From positions 1 to 11,243 of the forward strand of contig CAKSAY010000017.1 in assembly GCA_934438055.1 (NCBI GenBank): DNA of 11,243 nucleotides, written 5' to 3'. Under the pieces are notes generated by a model. That model was not told the origin of the DNA, did not search any database, and saw only the letters and a list, made by a program, of their open reading frames with translations. Position 1 is the first letter of the stretch. Each line of letters starts with the position of its first letter. Shown here one piece after another: positions 1-7,409 of this stretch. The position numbers and the translations under genes are program-made. This stretch comes from an uncultured Oscillospiraceae bacterium. Its GTDB lineage: Bacteria; Bacillota; Clostridia; Oscillospirales; Ruminococcaceae.

Positions 1-294
1 GGTTTTGGCGGCGATGGAGAATCTTTCAAAGCAGATAATAGCGCTGTTGTAGTAGCAACCGGCGCTAAATATGGTCCTGGTATTGGCGGTGGCGGTGCAC
101 AGCAAAAGACTTGCTGCGGAACCCATCCCGGAAACAGCGGAAGCTGCAGCGTTTTGGGCAATTCTAACGTAACAGCTCAGAATGGTGGAAAAGCCAGTAA
201 TTTTGGCATTGGTGGGCACACCGGTGGCTGGGCGAACTATAACGGTTCTTACACCGAGCCTCAAGTCGATTCAACAGCTACTTTCAATGCTTAA
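1..294 (+). CDS. C-terminal end of a glycine-rich beta-repeat, probably surface or secreted protein (5' truncated)
   Basis: An open frame enters from the left edge in frame 1 and gives 97 residues before TAA at 292-294; no start codon is inside the window. The protein is rich in Gly, Asn, Ser and Thr and poor in charged residues. It holds two related units of the form V-x-A followed by a Gly-rich turn and GIGG: VVVATGAKYGPGIGGGG at about residues 17-33 and NVTAQNGGKASNFGIGGH at about 58-75. Between them is a cysteine cluster (TCCGTHPGNSGSC, about 37-49). This pattern resembles beta-helix-type repeat proteins on the surface of gut Clostridia, where units ending in GIGGG recur many times. No LPXTG motif or membrane anchor follows, and the chain stops soon after the last unit, so any anchoring would lie upstream. 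The exact function is unknown. That it is coding is well supported by the long stop-free frame ending just ahead of a terminator. Confidence 0.75.
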   Translation, partial: GFGGDGESFKADNSAVVVATGAKYGPGIGGGGAQQKTCCGTHPGNSGSCSVLGNSNVTAQNGGKASNFGIGGHTGGWANYNGSYTEPQVDSTATFNA

Positions 295-307
295 CCAAAA
301 TCATAAG

Positions 308-337
308 AAAAGGGACAGTCTACAGACTGTCCCTTTT
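308..337 (+). terminator. Intrinsic terminator after the glycine-rich gene, possibly bidirectional
   Basis: A perfect 13-bp inverted repeat (AAAAGGGACAGTC, 308-320, with its complement at 325-337) encloses a TACA loop. It starts 13 bases after the stop codon at 292-294. The A-run on the left arm and T-run on the right arm supply a short U-tract in either direction, so it may also stop minus-strand transcription. Confidence 0.9.
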
Positions 338-933
338 GTATTCAAAAAACCTATTCACTAAGCAAGTAATTCAAACTGGGTTTGTGTCAATGATGTAGAA
401 AAAAAGGCGCTACACCGGAAAAATAAAGGGAGAGCATTTAAAATGAACGACATAAATAATCTATAACACAAGAAATGGGATTTTAAATATACTACCAAGT
501 TTGCAGCAAAGTGCCAAATATAGCGAAAAAACGCGATATATTCCTCATTGCCAAACAAATTCTAACCTCTTTCTTTATCTAAAACTATCTATGTAATAAA
601 GTGTATAAAATGAACAAAAACACTGCGCGAAATAGAAAATAGAAAACGTGCAAAAGGCATTCTATTTGTTTGAGTGGACAACGGTCTAATCTTTCCTGTA
701 TCTTTCAGGAAGTAAAAAGTATTCTCTATAATTGAATTAGAAGAAACAGATAAATAAACCTAATAAACCTGTCGCCATAAAGCTTATATGCGGATAAGCA
801 CTCAAAACAAGTTGCAAATTGTTTTAAAATGAAAAATCAGTATTCTTCTCTTCATGCACTGTCTATTAAGCAATGCTAAGCCAATTAACAATACGCCATT
901 TTCTCGACAAAAGTATAATGTATGCAAAAATTA
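338..933. other. AT-rich convergent intergenic region, no convincing gene
   Basis: About 600 bases lie between the terminators of two convergent units. Base composition is much more AT-rich than the flanking genes. I see no tRNA, rRNA or recognisable structured RNA. The only candidate worth recording is a 66-codon minus-strand frame (558 down to 358) with a TTG start. It has an AGAGG element 7 bases upstream and is followed by the 308-337 hairpin; its hydrophobic, phenylalanine-rich product matches no family I recognise, so I do not call it a gene. Minor marks are a 9-bp perfect tandem duplication (AATAAACCT twice, 753-770), a 6-bp hairpin without a U-tract (693-711), and an isolated TATAAT at 914-919 with no -35 partner. 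The stretch may be decayed sequence. Confidence 0.6.
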
Positions 934-984
934 AAAAAGGGTGTTCAGACAACCTATGAAAGGGATTGTTTGAACACTCTTTTT
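934..984 (-). terminator. Intrinsic terminator of the rimP-ribF operon
   Basis: The arms 934-952 and 966-984 pair over 19 bp with two G-T wobbles, plus one more G-C pair beyond a mismatch, around an 11- to 13-base loop. On the minus strand the stem ends in a run of six T, then AATTTTT. It begins 4 bases past the ribF stop codon (989-991), so it closes the operon. The flanking A-run gives it some terminator character in the other direction as well. Confidence 0.9.
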
Positions 985-988
985 ACTA

Positions 989-1897
989 TCATCCGCCGCT
1001 CTTTCTGATTTGTGCAATATCTTTTTGAATCGCCTGCTGCAAAAGAGAGACTGTTGCAAATTTTTGTTCAGGCCGAACAAAGGAAAGGAGACGCACCTGT
1101 AGTTTCTGACCATATAAATTCCCCTGAAAACCCAAAATATGTGTTTCTGCAATCGGCCTGCCTTTATAATTAATGGTAGGTTTCATGCCAATATTGGTGA
1201 CTGCACGATAATCTCTTCCCTGAACTTCGACAGTAGAAGAATATACACCATATTTTGGAATAGCATATTCCGATTCAAAAACTTGATTGATGGTCGGAAA
1301 CCCAATGATTCCGGCGAGCCTTTGTCCTGAAACCACAACTCCGTCAACAATAAATGGATGTCCCAATAATCCATTCACTGTTTGCAAATCCCCCTGCGCA
1401 AGCGCTTCACGAATTCTAGAAGAACTAATTGGACGCTCGCCGTGCATCAGTGTAGGCAAAACGCTAAGCCTCACTCCGGCTCTTTTTGAAACATCTGAAA
1501 GCATTTGAACATCACCGGCAGCATGTTTGCCAAAACGATAATCTTGTCCACATACCAATTCTTTTGCACACAATTTTTGAAATAGAATGTCCTCAATAAA
1601 ATCCAAAGGCTCTATCCGGCAAAGAGCTGCAAAATCAGGATAGACCAGCAATGGAACACCCATTCGCTCTAATAAATATTTTTTGGTCGATGATGAGGTG
1701 AGCAAACGTAAATTTTGCTTTTTTTTAGGCCGCATCTTCCCGGTATCAAAAGATAAAACCACAGGCGTCAAGCCATTTGCTTTTGCTGCAAGTGCTTGTT
1801 CAATGACTCTTTGATGCCCCAAATGGATTCCATCAAACAGTCCTAACGCAACTGCTGTTGGATAGCCTAATGATGGCACTGTTTCAAAGACCTGCAT
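989..1897 (-). CDS. ribF: Bifunctional riboflavin kinase / FAD synthetase RibF
   Basis: The 302-residue product matches the usual length of bacterial RibF, which phosphorylates riboflavin to FMN and adenylylates FMN to FAD in the cytoplasm. The N-terminal FAD synthetase half shows the nucleotidyltransferase motif GLFDGIHLGH (residues 19-28), GQDYRFGK (117-124) and ISSSRIREAL (157-166). The C-terminal flavokinase half shows GQRLAGIIGFPTIN (191-204), YGVYSS (216-221), NIGMKPT (235-241) and the acidic catalytic position in ETHIL (E251). The ATG at 1897 has GAGGG 6 bases upstream, overlapping the end of truB, and lies 9 bases after the truB stop. It is the last gene of the operon. All key motifs of both halves are present, so both activities are expected. 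RibF is commonly found beside truB in Firmicutes, where it probably shares co-transcription rather than pathway. Confidence 0.96.
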   Translation of the reverse strand: MQVFETVPSLGYPTAVALGLFDGIHLGHQRVIEQALAAKANGLTPVVLSFDTGKMRPKKKQNLRLLTSSSTKKYLLERMGVPLLVYPDFAALCRIEPLDFIEDILFQKLCAKELVCGQDYRFGKHAAGDVQMLSDVSKRAGVRLSVLPTLMHGERPISSSRIREALAQGDLQTVNGLLGHPFIVDGVVVSGQRLAGIIGFPTINQVFESEYAIPKYGVYSSTVEVQGRDYRAVTNIGMKPTINYKGRPIAETHILGFQGNLYGQKLQVRLLSFVRPEQKFATVSLLQQAIQKDIAQIRKSGG

Positions 1898-1906
1898 ATG
1901 AATCCC

Positions 1907-2791
1907 TCATCTTTCTGCCAAAACTCTTTGCGCAGTAAACAGACCGTTCGCACAACGGTTTCCAATCCCCAAAAAGGTATCCTGACCATAAACTCTATAA
2001 AGTCCCTCTTGAATAGCAGAAGGAATCCGCTTCGAGTCCATCTTCACTCCATTACAGAACATCTGCGTCTGCCGTTGATTTAAAACCACCCTAGGATAAT
2101 CTAAAAACACGCTTTCAAGTGGCAAAAGCAAACGATCAATTTGCCCCTGATTCTCTTGAATTTCCTCTAAAGTGTGAGCGTTTTCCAGCACAAGGCCACA
2201 GGCCCTGGTTCTTATCAAAGAGGTCATGATGCCGCCCGTTTGTAGAACCCGTCCTAAATCATGACAAATAGTGCGAATGTAAGTGCCTGAAGAACAGCAT
2301 ATTTGAAAGCTTCCCTCCTGCTTGGAAAAATCAAAAGCGGTTAAACGCAAAGAATGAACAAGAACCTTGCGCTCCTTTCTCTCCACCTGGCCGCCTGCTC
2401 GCGCAATCTCATAAAGGCGCTTTCCATTCACTTTCACAGCAGAATACATCGGCGGAAGTTGAACAATTTCCCCCTGAAAGGTAGCAAGAGCTTGTTCAAC
2501 TTCCTGTTCCGTCACAGTATGATGAGCAGATTGCACAACTTTTCCGCTGCAATCATATGTATCAGACTCCTTACCCAAAGCAAAATCAGCGCAATATGTT
2601 TTATCCGTATCAGGTAAAAAGCAAATGCAGCGAGTTGCCTTCCCCAAAAAAACAGGCAAAACGCCCGTAGCCATTGGATCTAAAGTGCCGGCGTGTCCAA
2701 TCTTTCTTTCCTTTGTAATTCCACGTAATTTTGCGATAACGTCAAAAGATGTAAAGCCGCTCGGCTTGCAAACATTTAAAACTCCCGTCAT
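1907..2791 (-). CDS. truB: tRNA pseudouridine(55) synthase TruB
   Basis: TruB isomerises uridine 55 in the T-psi-C loop of tRNAs. The 294-residue product has the family opening MTGVLNVCKPSGFTS, the catalytic motif GHAGTLDPMATGVLP (residues 32-46, with D38 the expected nucleophile), DKTY (63-66), the LPPMYSAVKVNGKRLYE block (112-128) and CSSGTYIRTICHDLG (166-180). The C-terminal 60 residues fit the small PUA-like domain. A longer frame with a TTG start at 2806 is possible, but it would overlap nrnA by 13 bases and would add MGEVK ahead of the conserved start. I chose the ATG at 2791, which is preceded by GGTGAAG and lies 2 bases after the nrnA stop, suggesting translational coupling. All catalytic motifs are intact. 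Confidence 0.96.
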   Translation of the reverse strand: MTGVLNVCKPSGFTSFDVIAKLRGITKERKIGHAGTLDPMATGVLPVFLGKATRCICFLPDTDKTYCADFALGKESDTYDCSGKVVQSAHHTVTEQEVEQALATFQGEIVQLPPMYSAVKVNGKRLYEIARAGGQVERKERKVLVHSLRLTAFDFSKQEGSFQICCSSGTYIRTICHDLGRVLQTGGIMTSLIRTRACGLVLENAHTLEEIQENQGQIDRLLLPLESVFLDYPRVVLNQRQTQMFCNGVKMDSKRIPSAIQEGLYRVYGQDTFLGIGNRCANGLFTAQRVLAER

Positions 2792-2793
2792 TT

Positions 2794-3756
2794 TTACTTC
2801 ACCCAATGCCCTATCTCATTTAACAGTCTGTTGTGAACCTCTTCCAGGTCTCCTTCCATTGTGCAACCGGCAGCTCGAACATGCCCGCCTCCATTAAAGC
2901 AGGCGGCAAGCGCAGAGGCATCCACCTCTTGAGAGGTTCTAAAAGAAATCTTATAGTGCATACTATCTCTCTCACGAATAGTCACGCCAATCTGCACACC
3001 CTCTACCATTCGAGTCATTGCAGGAATGCCGTCAAAAGTTGGCTCATCTGCCTTTGCCTGCAGCATCATAGCATTGGTGACAGCCACAACACAACAACGG
3101 TTTTCATAATAAAACTGCATCTCATCCAACACCATGCGCTCTAAAGATAATCTGGCAAAGGATTTTATTTCAAACATAGTGCGATTAATCTCCTCTGCTC
3201 TTGCGCCGAAATCCATAAGTTTTGCAGCAGCACGCAGCGAAGCTGCCGTCGTATTTGAATAACGAAAACACCCCGTATCCGTACAAATTCCTGTATATAA
3301 TGCATCGGCAATTCTTTGCGAAACGGTTATCCCCAAATATTGCAGTAATTCAAATACAATCTCACAGGTGGAAGATGCATGTTCATCCACAAATTTTCTT
3401 TTGGCAGCAAGCCGATTCACTCTATGATGATCAATGCATAAATCCACCTTTTCTCGATATGCTTCTAAAGAATCACCCAGCAATTGAGCATCAGCAATGT
3501 CAACAGCAACAACGATTTGGCCATTTGCGTCTTTCATAGAGGATGGATAAAAATAGGCAAATTTTTCAGGAAAAGAATCCGCGTTTATCACACATGCGCT
3601 TTTGCCATTTTCAACAAAAGCGTAATAAAGGCCAAAAGCTGCTCCCAACGTATCACCATCAGGATGTTTATGCGTCAAAATGATAATGTCGTCTTTGTTC
3701 CACAACCATGCCGCAATCTCCTGCAACTGCAAATGAAATTCTTTACTGCTCGCCAT
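2794..3756 (-). CDS. nrnA: DHH/DHHA1 phosphoesterase NrnA (nano-RNase / pAp phosphatase)
   Basis: The 320-residue product has the complete DHH-DHHA1 layout: THKHPDGDTLG (residues 28-38), VDIAD (85-89), the signature DHH (109-111), TGICTDTGCFRYSNT (155-169) and the DHHA1 glycine motif NGGGHVRAAG (288-297) in the substrate-binding C-terminal domain. NrnA proteins are manganese-dependent; they degrade 2- to 5-mer RNA and dephosphorylate 3'-phosphoadenosine 5'-phosphate. Length matches B. subtilis NrnA (about 313). The ATG overlaps the rbfA stop by one base (TAATG) and has AAGGAG 8 bases upstream, so start choice is firm and coupling to rbfA is likely. The rbfA-nrnA-truB order is common in Clostridia. 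The pAp phosphatase versus c-di-AMP (GdpP-like) distinction rests on the absence of PAS and GGDEF domains and membrane segments here. The dual activity is inferred from the family. Confidence 0.93.
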   Translation of the reverse strand: MASSKEFHLQLQEIAAWLWNKDDIIILTHKHPDGDTLGAAFGLYYAFVENGKSACVINADSFPEKFAYFYPSSMKDANGQIVVAVDIADAQLLGDSLEAYREKVDLCIDHHRVNRLAAKRKFVDEHASSTCEIVFELLQYLGITVSQRIADALYTGICTDTGCFRYSNTTAASLRAAAKLMDFGARAEEINRTMFEIKSFARLSLERMVLDEMQFYYENRCCVVAVTNAMMLQAKADEPTFDGIPAMTRMVEGVQIGVTIRERDSMHYKISFRTSQEVDASALAACFNGGGHVRAAGCTMEGDLEEVHNRLLNEIGHWVK

Positions 3757-4115
3757 TATGATTGCTCCTTATTTCGATGAAGATCGGTCAAAATTTGATT
3801 AATATGGGCGCCAAAAGCAATGGAATCATCCGGTATAAACCGCAAAGCCGGGCATTTACGCATTCTCAAATGATTAGAAAGTGTCTTACGAATATAGCCG
3901 CTCGCATTTTCTAAACTTTTAACCGCTTCATTCGCACCGTCTATTCCCCTCATAGAACTAATGTAAATCTTTGCAAAGGACAAATCATTCGACACCTCAA
4001 CACGAATCACGCTGAGAAAACCCTTTTTTAGTCTTGGATCTTTCATCTCAGAAATGATACTGCTCACTTCCCGTTTAATATCTTCCGCTATCCTCTGTGT
4101 TTTATATCCACCCAT
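3756..4115 (-). CDS. rbfA: 30S ribosome-binding factor RbfA
   Basis: RbfA binds the immature 30S subunit and helps 16S rRNA 5'-end processing and cold adaptation. The 119-residue product is of normal length. It carries the family blocks KTQRIAEDIKREVSSII (residues 5-21), KDPRL (25-29), VSNDLSFAKIYIS (41-53), GYIRKTLSNHLRMRKCPAL (73-91) and the closing FIPDDSIAFGAHIN (93-106), typical of its KH-like fold. The open frame extends 18 codons further upstream to 4169, but that extension has no family similarity. The ATG at 4115 follows a purine-rich GGGGGAAGAGAG and gives the usual N-terminus. It is separated from infB by an unusually long gap, so it may have its own promoter (see 4220-4248). Its stop codon overlaps the nrnA start. 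Confidence 0.95.
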   Translation of the reverse strand: MGGYKTQRIAEDIKREVSSIISEMKDPRLKKGFLSVIRVEVSNDLSFAKIYISSMRGIDGANEAVKSLENASGYIRKTLSNHLRMRKCPALRFIPDDSIAFGAHINQILTDLHRNKEQS

Positions 4116-4219
4116 TCTCTCTTCCCCCAATAAAGGTTGTAAATCAATGCGTACAATACGTCTGTGCATCTTTAAAATTCACAGTTTGATTCATTCTCTC
4201 AACTGCCAAGCACCTTTTC

Positions 4220-4248
4220 ATTCTACAGCGTTGCACATACAAGGTAAA
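4220..4248 (-). promoter_or_regulatory. Possible internal promoter for rbfA-nrnA-truB-ribF
   Basis: On the minus strand TTTACC (4243-4248, 4 of 6 matches to the -35 consensus) and TAGAAT (4220-4225, 5 of 6 to the -10 consensus) are separated by exactly 17 bases. Transcription would begin near 4213 and give a leader of roughly 100 bases ahead of rbfA. The match is moderate and AT-rich sequence yields such pairs by chance; the long gap after infB is what makes it plausible. Confidence 0.3.
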
Positions 4249-4437
4249 AACAAAATTGTCCTTTTCGTTTTCTGCTTTTTGACGCGTGATGACAATAACA
4301 GTCAACAAACCAAAGTCTGCTAAAATGCACATCTTCTGTTGAATGAAGCACTGCATGCATCCTTGTAAACGGCAAATTGCGCCGCTGGCAGCAAAACAAT
4401 GCAACATCATCAGCTTAACAAATCACTTTTTCTGTTA

Positions 4438-4674
4438 TCATAGATTATTATCTCTTTTCATAAGGAAAATAATCTCCATACCTATTTGTCCTATAGATTT
4501 GAATAGAGCAAAACTACCCCGAAAAGTAGGCTGCATATCCCTCTTTCTCAAAAAAGATATGGTTGACACACCTACCCTTTTTATCATCTGTTTAAACATG
4601 AGAAAATATATGAGTGCCAAAGCAAAACCGTCCATTTCCCAAACAAATTGCAGAATAGATTGAAAAAGTTTCAT
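4438..4674 (-). CDS. Possible small membrane-leaning protein between infB and rbfA (doubtful)
   Basis: A 78-codon frame begins at an ATG 15 bases after the infB stop and runs on the operon strand. The predicted product begins MKLFQSILQFVWEMDG, has a short hydrophobic stretch (about residues 17-27, GFALALIYFLM) and is otherwise basic and aromatic. It belongs to no family I recognise and is not YlxP. In its favour are position, orientation and uninterrupted length. Against it are the lack of a ribosome binding site, although every other gene of the operon has at least a purine-rich element, and the low-GC composition of the surrounding gap. Translation would depend on reinitiation after infB. 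It could equally be a chance frame or the remnant of a decayed gene. Confidence 0.22.
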   Translation of the reverse strand: MKLFQSILQFVWEMDGFALALIYFLMFKQMIKRVGVSTISFLRKRDMQPTFRGSFALFKSIGQIGMEIIFLMKRDNNL

Positions 4675-4689
4675 CAAATCATATAGCGT

Positions 4690-7089
4690 TTATTCCGTAT
4701 ATTCCTCAACTATAAAGGACTCAAAGATATCTCCTTCTTTAATATCATTAAAGCGTGTGAGTCCAATACCGCATTCATAACCCTTTGCCACTTCTTTCAC
4801 ATCGTCCTTAAAACGCTTTAAGGAAGAAATTTGATCTTCTACAATGACAATGCCATCTCGAACTAGGCGAATCTGTGCACTACGGGTGACCTTACCCTCT
4901 AAAACATAACAGCCAGCAATCGTTCCCACATTTGAAATCTTATAAACCTGACGGACCTCGGCGTGTCCGAGCATCACTTCTCTTGTCTTAGGTGTTAACA
5001 TGCCTTTCATTGCCTGTTGCACATCCTCAATTGCGTCATAAATCACACGATATAATCGTAATTCTACGCTTTGTTCCTGGGCTTCATTCTTCGCAATGCT
5101 GTCAGGACGAACATTAAAACCAATGACAATTGCATTCGAAGCATTTGCAAGCATAATGTCAGATTTGTTAATTCCGCCAACTGCGCCGTGAATCACCTTT
5201 ACACGAACTTCTTCATTTGAAAGCTTTTCAAGAGACTGTTTAACAGCTTCCACAGAGCCCTGCACATCGGCTTTCACAACAATAGCCAATTCTTTCATTT
5301 CGCCCTCTTCAATCTGACTAAATAGATTGTCTAAGGTCACTTTTTGATAAGCACTGAATTGTTCTTCCTTCGCAGCAAATTTTCTCTTTTGAACCAACTC
5401 ACGGGCGAGTTTTTCATTCTCAACAGCATTAAACGTATCTCCTGCTTGAGGAACCTCTGTTAAACCGGTGATTTCAACAGGCGTAGAGGGGCCGGCTGAT
5501 GTAATCGACTCTCCTTTATAATTGAGCATAGAACGAACGCGCCCAACAGAGGTTCCGGCTATGAGACTGTCACCGGAATGCAGAGTGCCGTTCTGCACCA
5601 ATAAAGTTGCAACCGCACCTCTCCCTTTGTCAAGATAAGCCTCAATAATCGCGCCCTTAGCAAGTCGATTAGGATTCGCCGTAAGCTCTTTCACCTCTGC
5701 CACAAGGTTAACCGTTTCGAGCAGTTCAGAAATTCCCTCACCGGATTTTGCTGAAACGGGAACACAAATAATATCTCCACCCCACTCTTCTGGAACCAAT
5801 CCATGCTCTGTGAGTTCTTGCTTAACGCGTTCTACATTTGCCTCAGGTTTGTCAATTTTATTGATAGCAACAATAATAGAAACCTCTGCCGCCTTTGCAT
5901 GATTAATTGCCTCCACAGTTTGCGGCATAATGCCGTCGTCTGCTGCAACAACTAAAATAGCGATATCTGTCATATTAGCACCACGCATACGCATAGAGGT
6001 AAATGCTTCATGGCCGGGTGTATCCAAAAAGGTGATTTTTTTGTCGCCCTCACCAATCTGATAGGCGCCAATGTGCTGTGTAATGCCTCCTGCTTCTCCG
6101 GAGGTAACATGCGAATTTCTGATTCTATCCAGTAAAGAGGTTTTGCCGTGATCAACGTGTCCCATCACCACAACAACAGGATTGCGCGCCTGCAAATCCT
6201 TTTCTTCATCCTTTTCTTCTTCAAAAAGGCGTTCTTCAATGGTCACAACAACCTCTTTTTCCACCTTAGCGCCTAATTCTTCCGCAACAAGGGAGGCAGT
6301 GTCAAAATCAATCGTCTCATTCAAACTCACCATAACGCCTAAGGGAATCAACTTTTGAATAACCTGACCGGCAGTGACCTTTAAACGCTGCGCTAACTCT
6401 GAAACAACAATCTCATCGGGAATGCTAACTTTAAGCTGCTGCTTTCTCGCACGCTCAAGCGCCAACCGCTGTAACTTCTGTGCCTCTGTTTCTTTCTTGT
6501 TGCTATATTTCTGGCGTGCTCTGTTAGCAGAACGCTGATTTAACTTTTGTTTTCTTGGGTAGCTATCTTTCATTTTATTAACAGGTGCAATTGTCTCATA
6601 GCGTTCGTTATATTTATCAAGATCTACCTGCACTGTTCGAGTGTCAACATGATGAACCTTTCGTTCTTTCTGTGGTTGGATCTCTTCAATTTTCTGCTGT
6701 GCCTTAGGCGCCTTTTGTTGCAAAATCTGCGCTTTTTCCTTGCTCTTAGTTGATCTTTTCTGCTTGCTTGTTCGAGCGCTCTGTCTGCTTTGGTTGTTCT
6801 CAATTTGTTTTTCAGTAGTCTTCTCCGTTTTTTCCGTCTTAGTTGCCTCTTGCGGTTTAGACGCCGCTTTTTGTTGCGTCTGCGCTTTGGCCGAAGTAAA
6901 ATATTCTTCAAAGCTCTCAACCTCGTGCTTTTGAGTTAACAAATCAAAAACAAGGTTGAGCTCCTCTTCACTTAAGATGGAAGTGTTCTTCTTTGGTTCT
7001 TCAAAGTATTCTTCTAATAATGAAATTAAATCTTTAACGGGATAGTTAAGGTCTTTTGCAACCTCTCCCAGCTTATATTTTACGATCAT
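4690..7089 (-). CDS. infB: Translation initiation factor IF-2
   Basis: IF-2 is the GTPase that places initiator tRNA on the 30S subunit and promotes subunit joining. The 799-residue product has an N-terminal IF2_N-like segment (1-50), a long low-complexity Lys/Gln/Glu/Arg-rich linker (about 70-220), a second IF2_N subdomain (IPDEIVVSELAQRLKV, 223-238), and a complete G domain. G-domain motifs are GHVDHGKT (310-317), GGITQHIG (334-341), DTPGH (356-360), NKID (410-413) and SAK (446-448). Domains II, III and the tRNA-binding C-terminal domain follow. The ATG at 7089 has a strong AGGAGGA element 9 bases upstream, 26 bases after ylxQ. Length is normal for Firmicutes. The Lys/Arg-rich linker produces long spurious frames in other phases (for example 6624-6920), which are not genes. 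Confidence 0.98.
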   Translation of the reverse strand: MIVKYKLGEVAKDLNYPVKDLISLLEEYFEEPKKNTSILSEEELNLVFDLLTQKHEVESFEEYFTSAKAQTQQKAASKPQEATKTEKTEKTTEKQIENNQSRQSARTSKQKRSTKSKEKAQILQQKAPKAQQKIEEIQPQKERKVHHVDTRTVQVDLDKYNERYETIAPVNKMKDSYPRKQKLNQRSANRARQKYSNKKETEAQKLQRLALERARKQQLKVSIPDEIVVSELAQRLKVTAGQVIQKLIPLGVMVSLNETIDFDTASLVAEELGAKVEKEVVVTIEERLFEEEKDEEKDLQARNPVVVVMGHVDHGKTSLLDRIRNSHVTSGEAGGITQHIGAYQIGEGDKKITFLDTPGHEAFTSMRMRGANMTDIAILVVAADDGIMPQTVEAINHAKAAEVSIIVAINKIDKPEANVERVKQELTEHGLVPEEWGGDIICVPVSAKSGEGISELLETVNLVAEVKELTANPNRLAKGAIIEAYLDKGRGAVATLLVQNGTLHSGDSLIAGTSVGRVRSMLNYKGESITSAGPSTPVEITGLTEVPQAGDTFNAVENEKLARELVQKRKFAAKEEQFSAYQKVTLDNLFSQIEEGEMKELAIVVKADVQGSVEAVKQSLEKLSNEEVRVKVIHGAVGGINKSDIMLANASNAIVIGFNVRPDSIAKNEAQEQSVELRLYRVIYDAIEDVQQAMKGMLTPKTREVMLGHAEVRQVYKISNVGTIAGCYVLEGKVTRSAQIRLVRDGIVIVEDQISSLKRFKDDVKEVAKGYECGIGLTRFNDIKEGDIFESFIVEEYTE

Positions 7090-7115
7090 AAATACAAATC
7101 CTCCTAAATTGAAGC

Positions 7116-7409
7116 CTAAAATACACTCGACAGCAAATCAGCAAAATCCTCTGAAATTACCGCCAAAACTCCGATTCTCTTTCCAATCACATCCTGCACC
7201 TGTTCCATATTAAAGGGAATTTCTTTCATCAAAATCCGGTATCTATCACTAAAAAACCGAACTTCTTTTTTTGTTTTCTCAGAAACGTCTGCGGTATATA
7301 AAAGCAGCTTCGCCTCGCCCTGCTGCGCCGCTTTCTTCACTGCGTCAAACCCCAAAATCAAGTAGCCCGCTTTTCTGCAAAGCCCTAAATTACCCAACTG
7401 TTTGTTCAA
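7116..7409 (-). CDS. ylxQ: YlxQ-type L7Ae/L30e/S12e/Gadd45 RNA-binding protein
   Basis: This 97-residue protein belongs to the ribosomal L7Ae-like family that sits between ylxR and infB in Firmicutes; such proteins bind kink-turn RNA, though the cellular role of YlxQ is not settled. The family core is visible: LGNLGLCRKAGYLILGFDAV near the start, then AKLLLYTADVSEKTKKE and the closing GKRIGVLAVISEDFADLL. No ATG fits. I chose the TTG at 7409, which has AGGAG 10 bases upstream and gives an N-terminus (MNKQLGNLGL) like relatives. A TTG at 7430 would add seven residues (MSRRWIA) and has an AGGAG about 13 bases away. Either way the start lies inside the last codons of ylxR in another frame, so translation of the two is probably coupled. 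Confidence 0.88.
   Translation of the reverse strand: MNKQLGNLGLCRKAGYLILGFDAVKKAAQQGEAKLLLYTADVSEKTKKEVRFFSDRYRILMKEIPFNMEQVQDVIGKRIGVLAVISEDFADLLSSVF

Larger units (their letters stand above)
4116..4689. other. Enlarged infB-rbfA intergenic region (574 bases)
   Basis: The gap breaks an otherwise tight operon. In B. subtilis and many relatives the ylxP gene (DUF503) sits here; no frame in this stretch reads like YlxP. On the operon strand there are two short frames in the same phase: 4438-4674 (listed separately as doubtful) and 4144-4410. The second is an 88-codon, cysteine-rich frame without a ribosome binding site, which I reject. There is no intrinsic terminator with a clear U-tract after infB, so read-through into rbfA is possible. 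The region also contains a candidate internal promoter (4220-4248) and an AT-rich inverted repeat (AGATTATT/AATAATCT) around the end of the first frame. Confidence 0.6.

Noticed and set aside
425..463. Ribosome-binding-site-like AAAGGGAGAG followed by ATG (443) and seven codons
   Set aside because: The reading frame stops after seven residues (MNDINNL). It could be the remnant of a gene start, but nothing else supports it.
693..711. Hairpin TTCCTG/CAGGAA
   Set aside because: Only 6 bp, no U-tract on either strand and no neighbouring gene to terminate.
753..770. Tandem duplication of AATAAACCT
   Set aside because: Two copies of 9 bases in AT-rich intergenic DNA; no array, no spacer pattern, not CRISPR-like.
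914..919. TATAAT on the plus strand near the ribF terminator
   Set aside because: No -35 element at 16-18 bases (TTAACA is 23 bases away) and nothing but the operon terminator downstream.
4144..4410. 88-codon minus-strand frame between infB and rbfA with many cysteines
   Set aside because: No ribosome binding site, no family resemblance, biased composition, and it contains the candidate rbfA promoter; best explained as a chance frame in the spacer.
4438..4480. AT-rich inverted repeat AGATTATT/AATAATCT as a terminator after infB
   Set aside because: The stem is almost all A-T, the loop is long and no U-tract follows, so termination is unlikely.
6624..6920. 98-codon Arg/Lys-rich minus-strand frame
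   Set aside because: It is the shifted-frame reading of the repetitive Lys/Gln linker of IF-2; composition follows directly from the linker codons.
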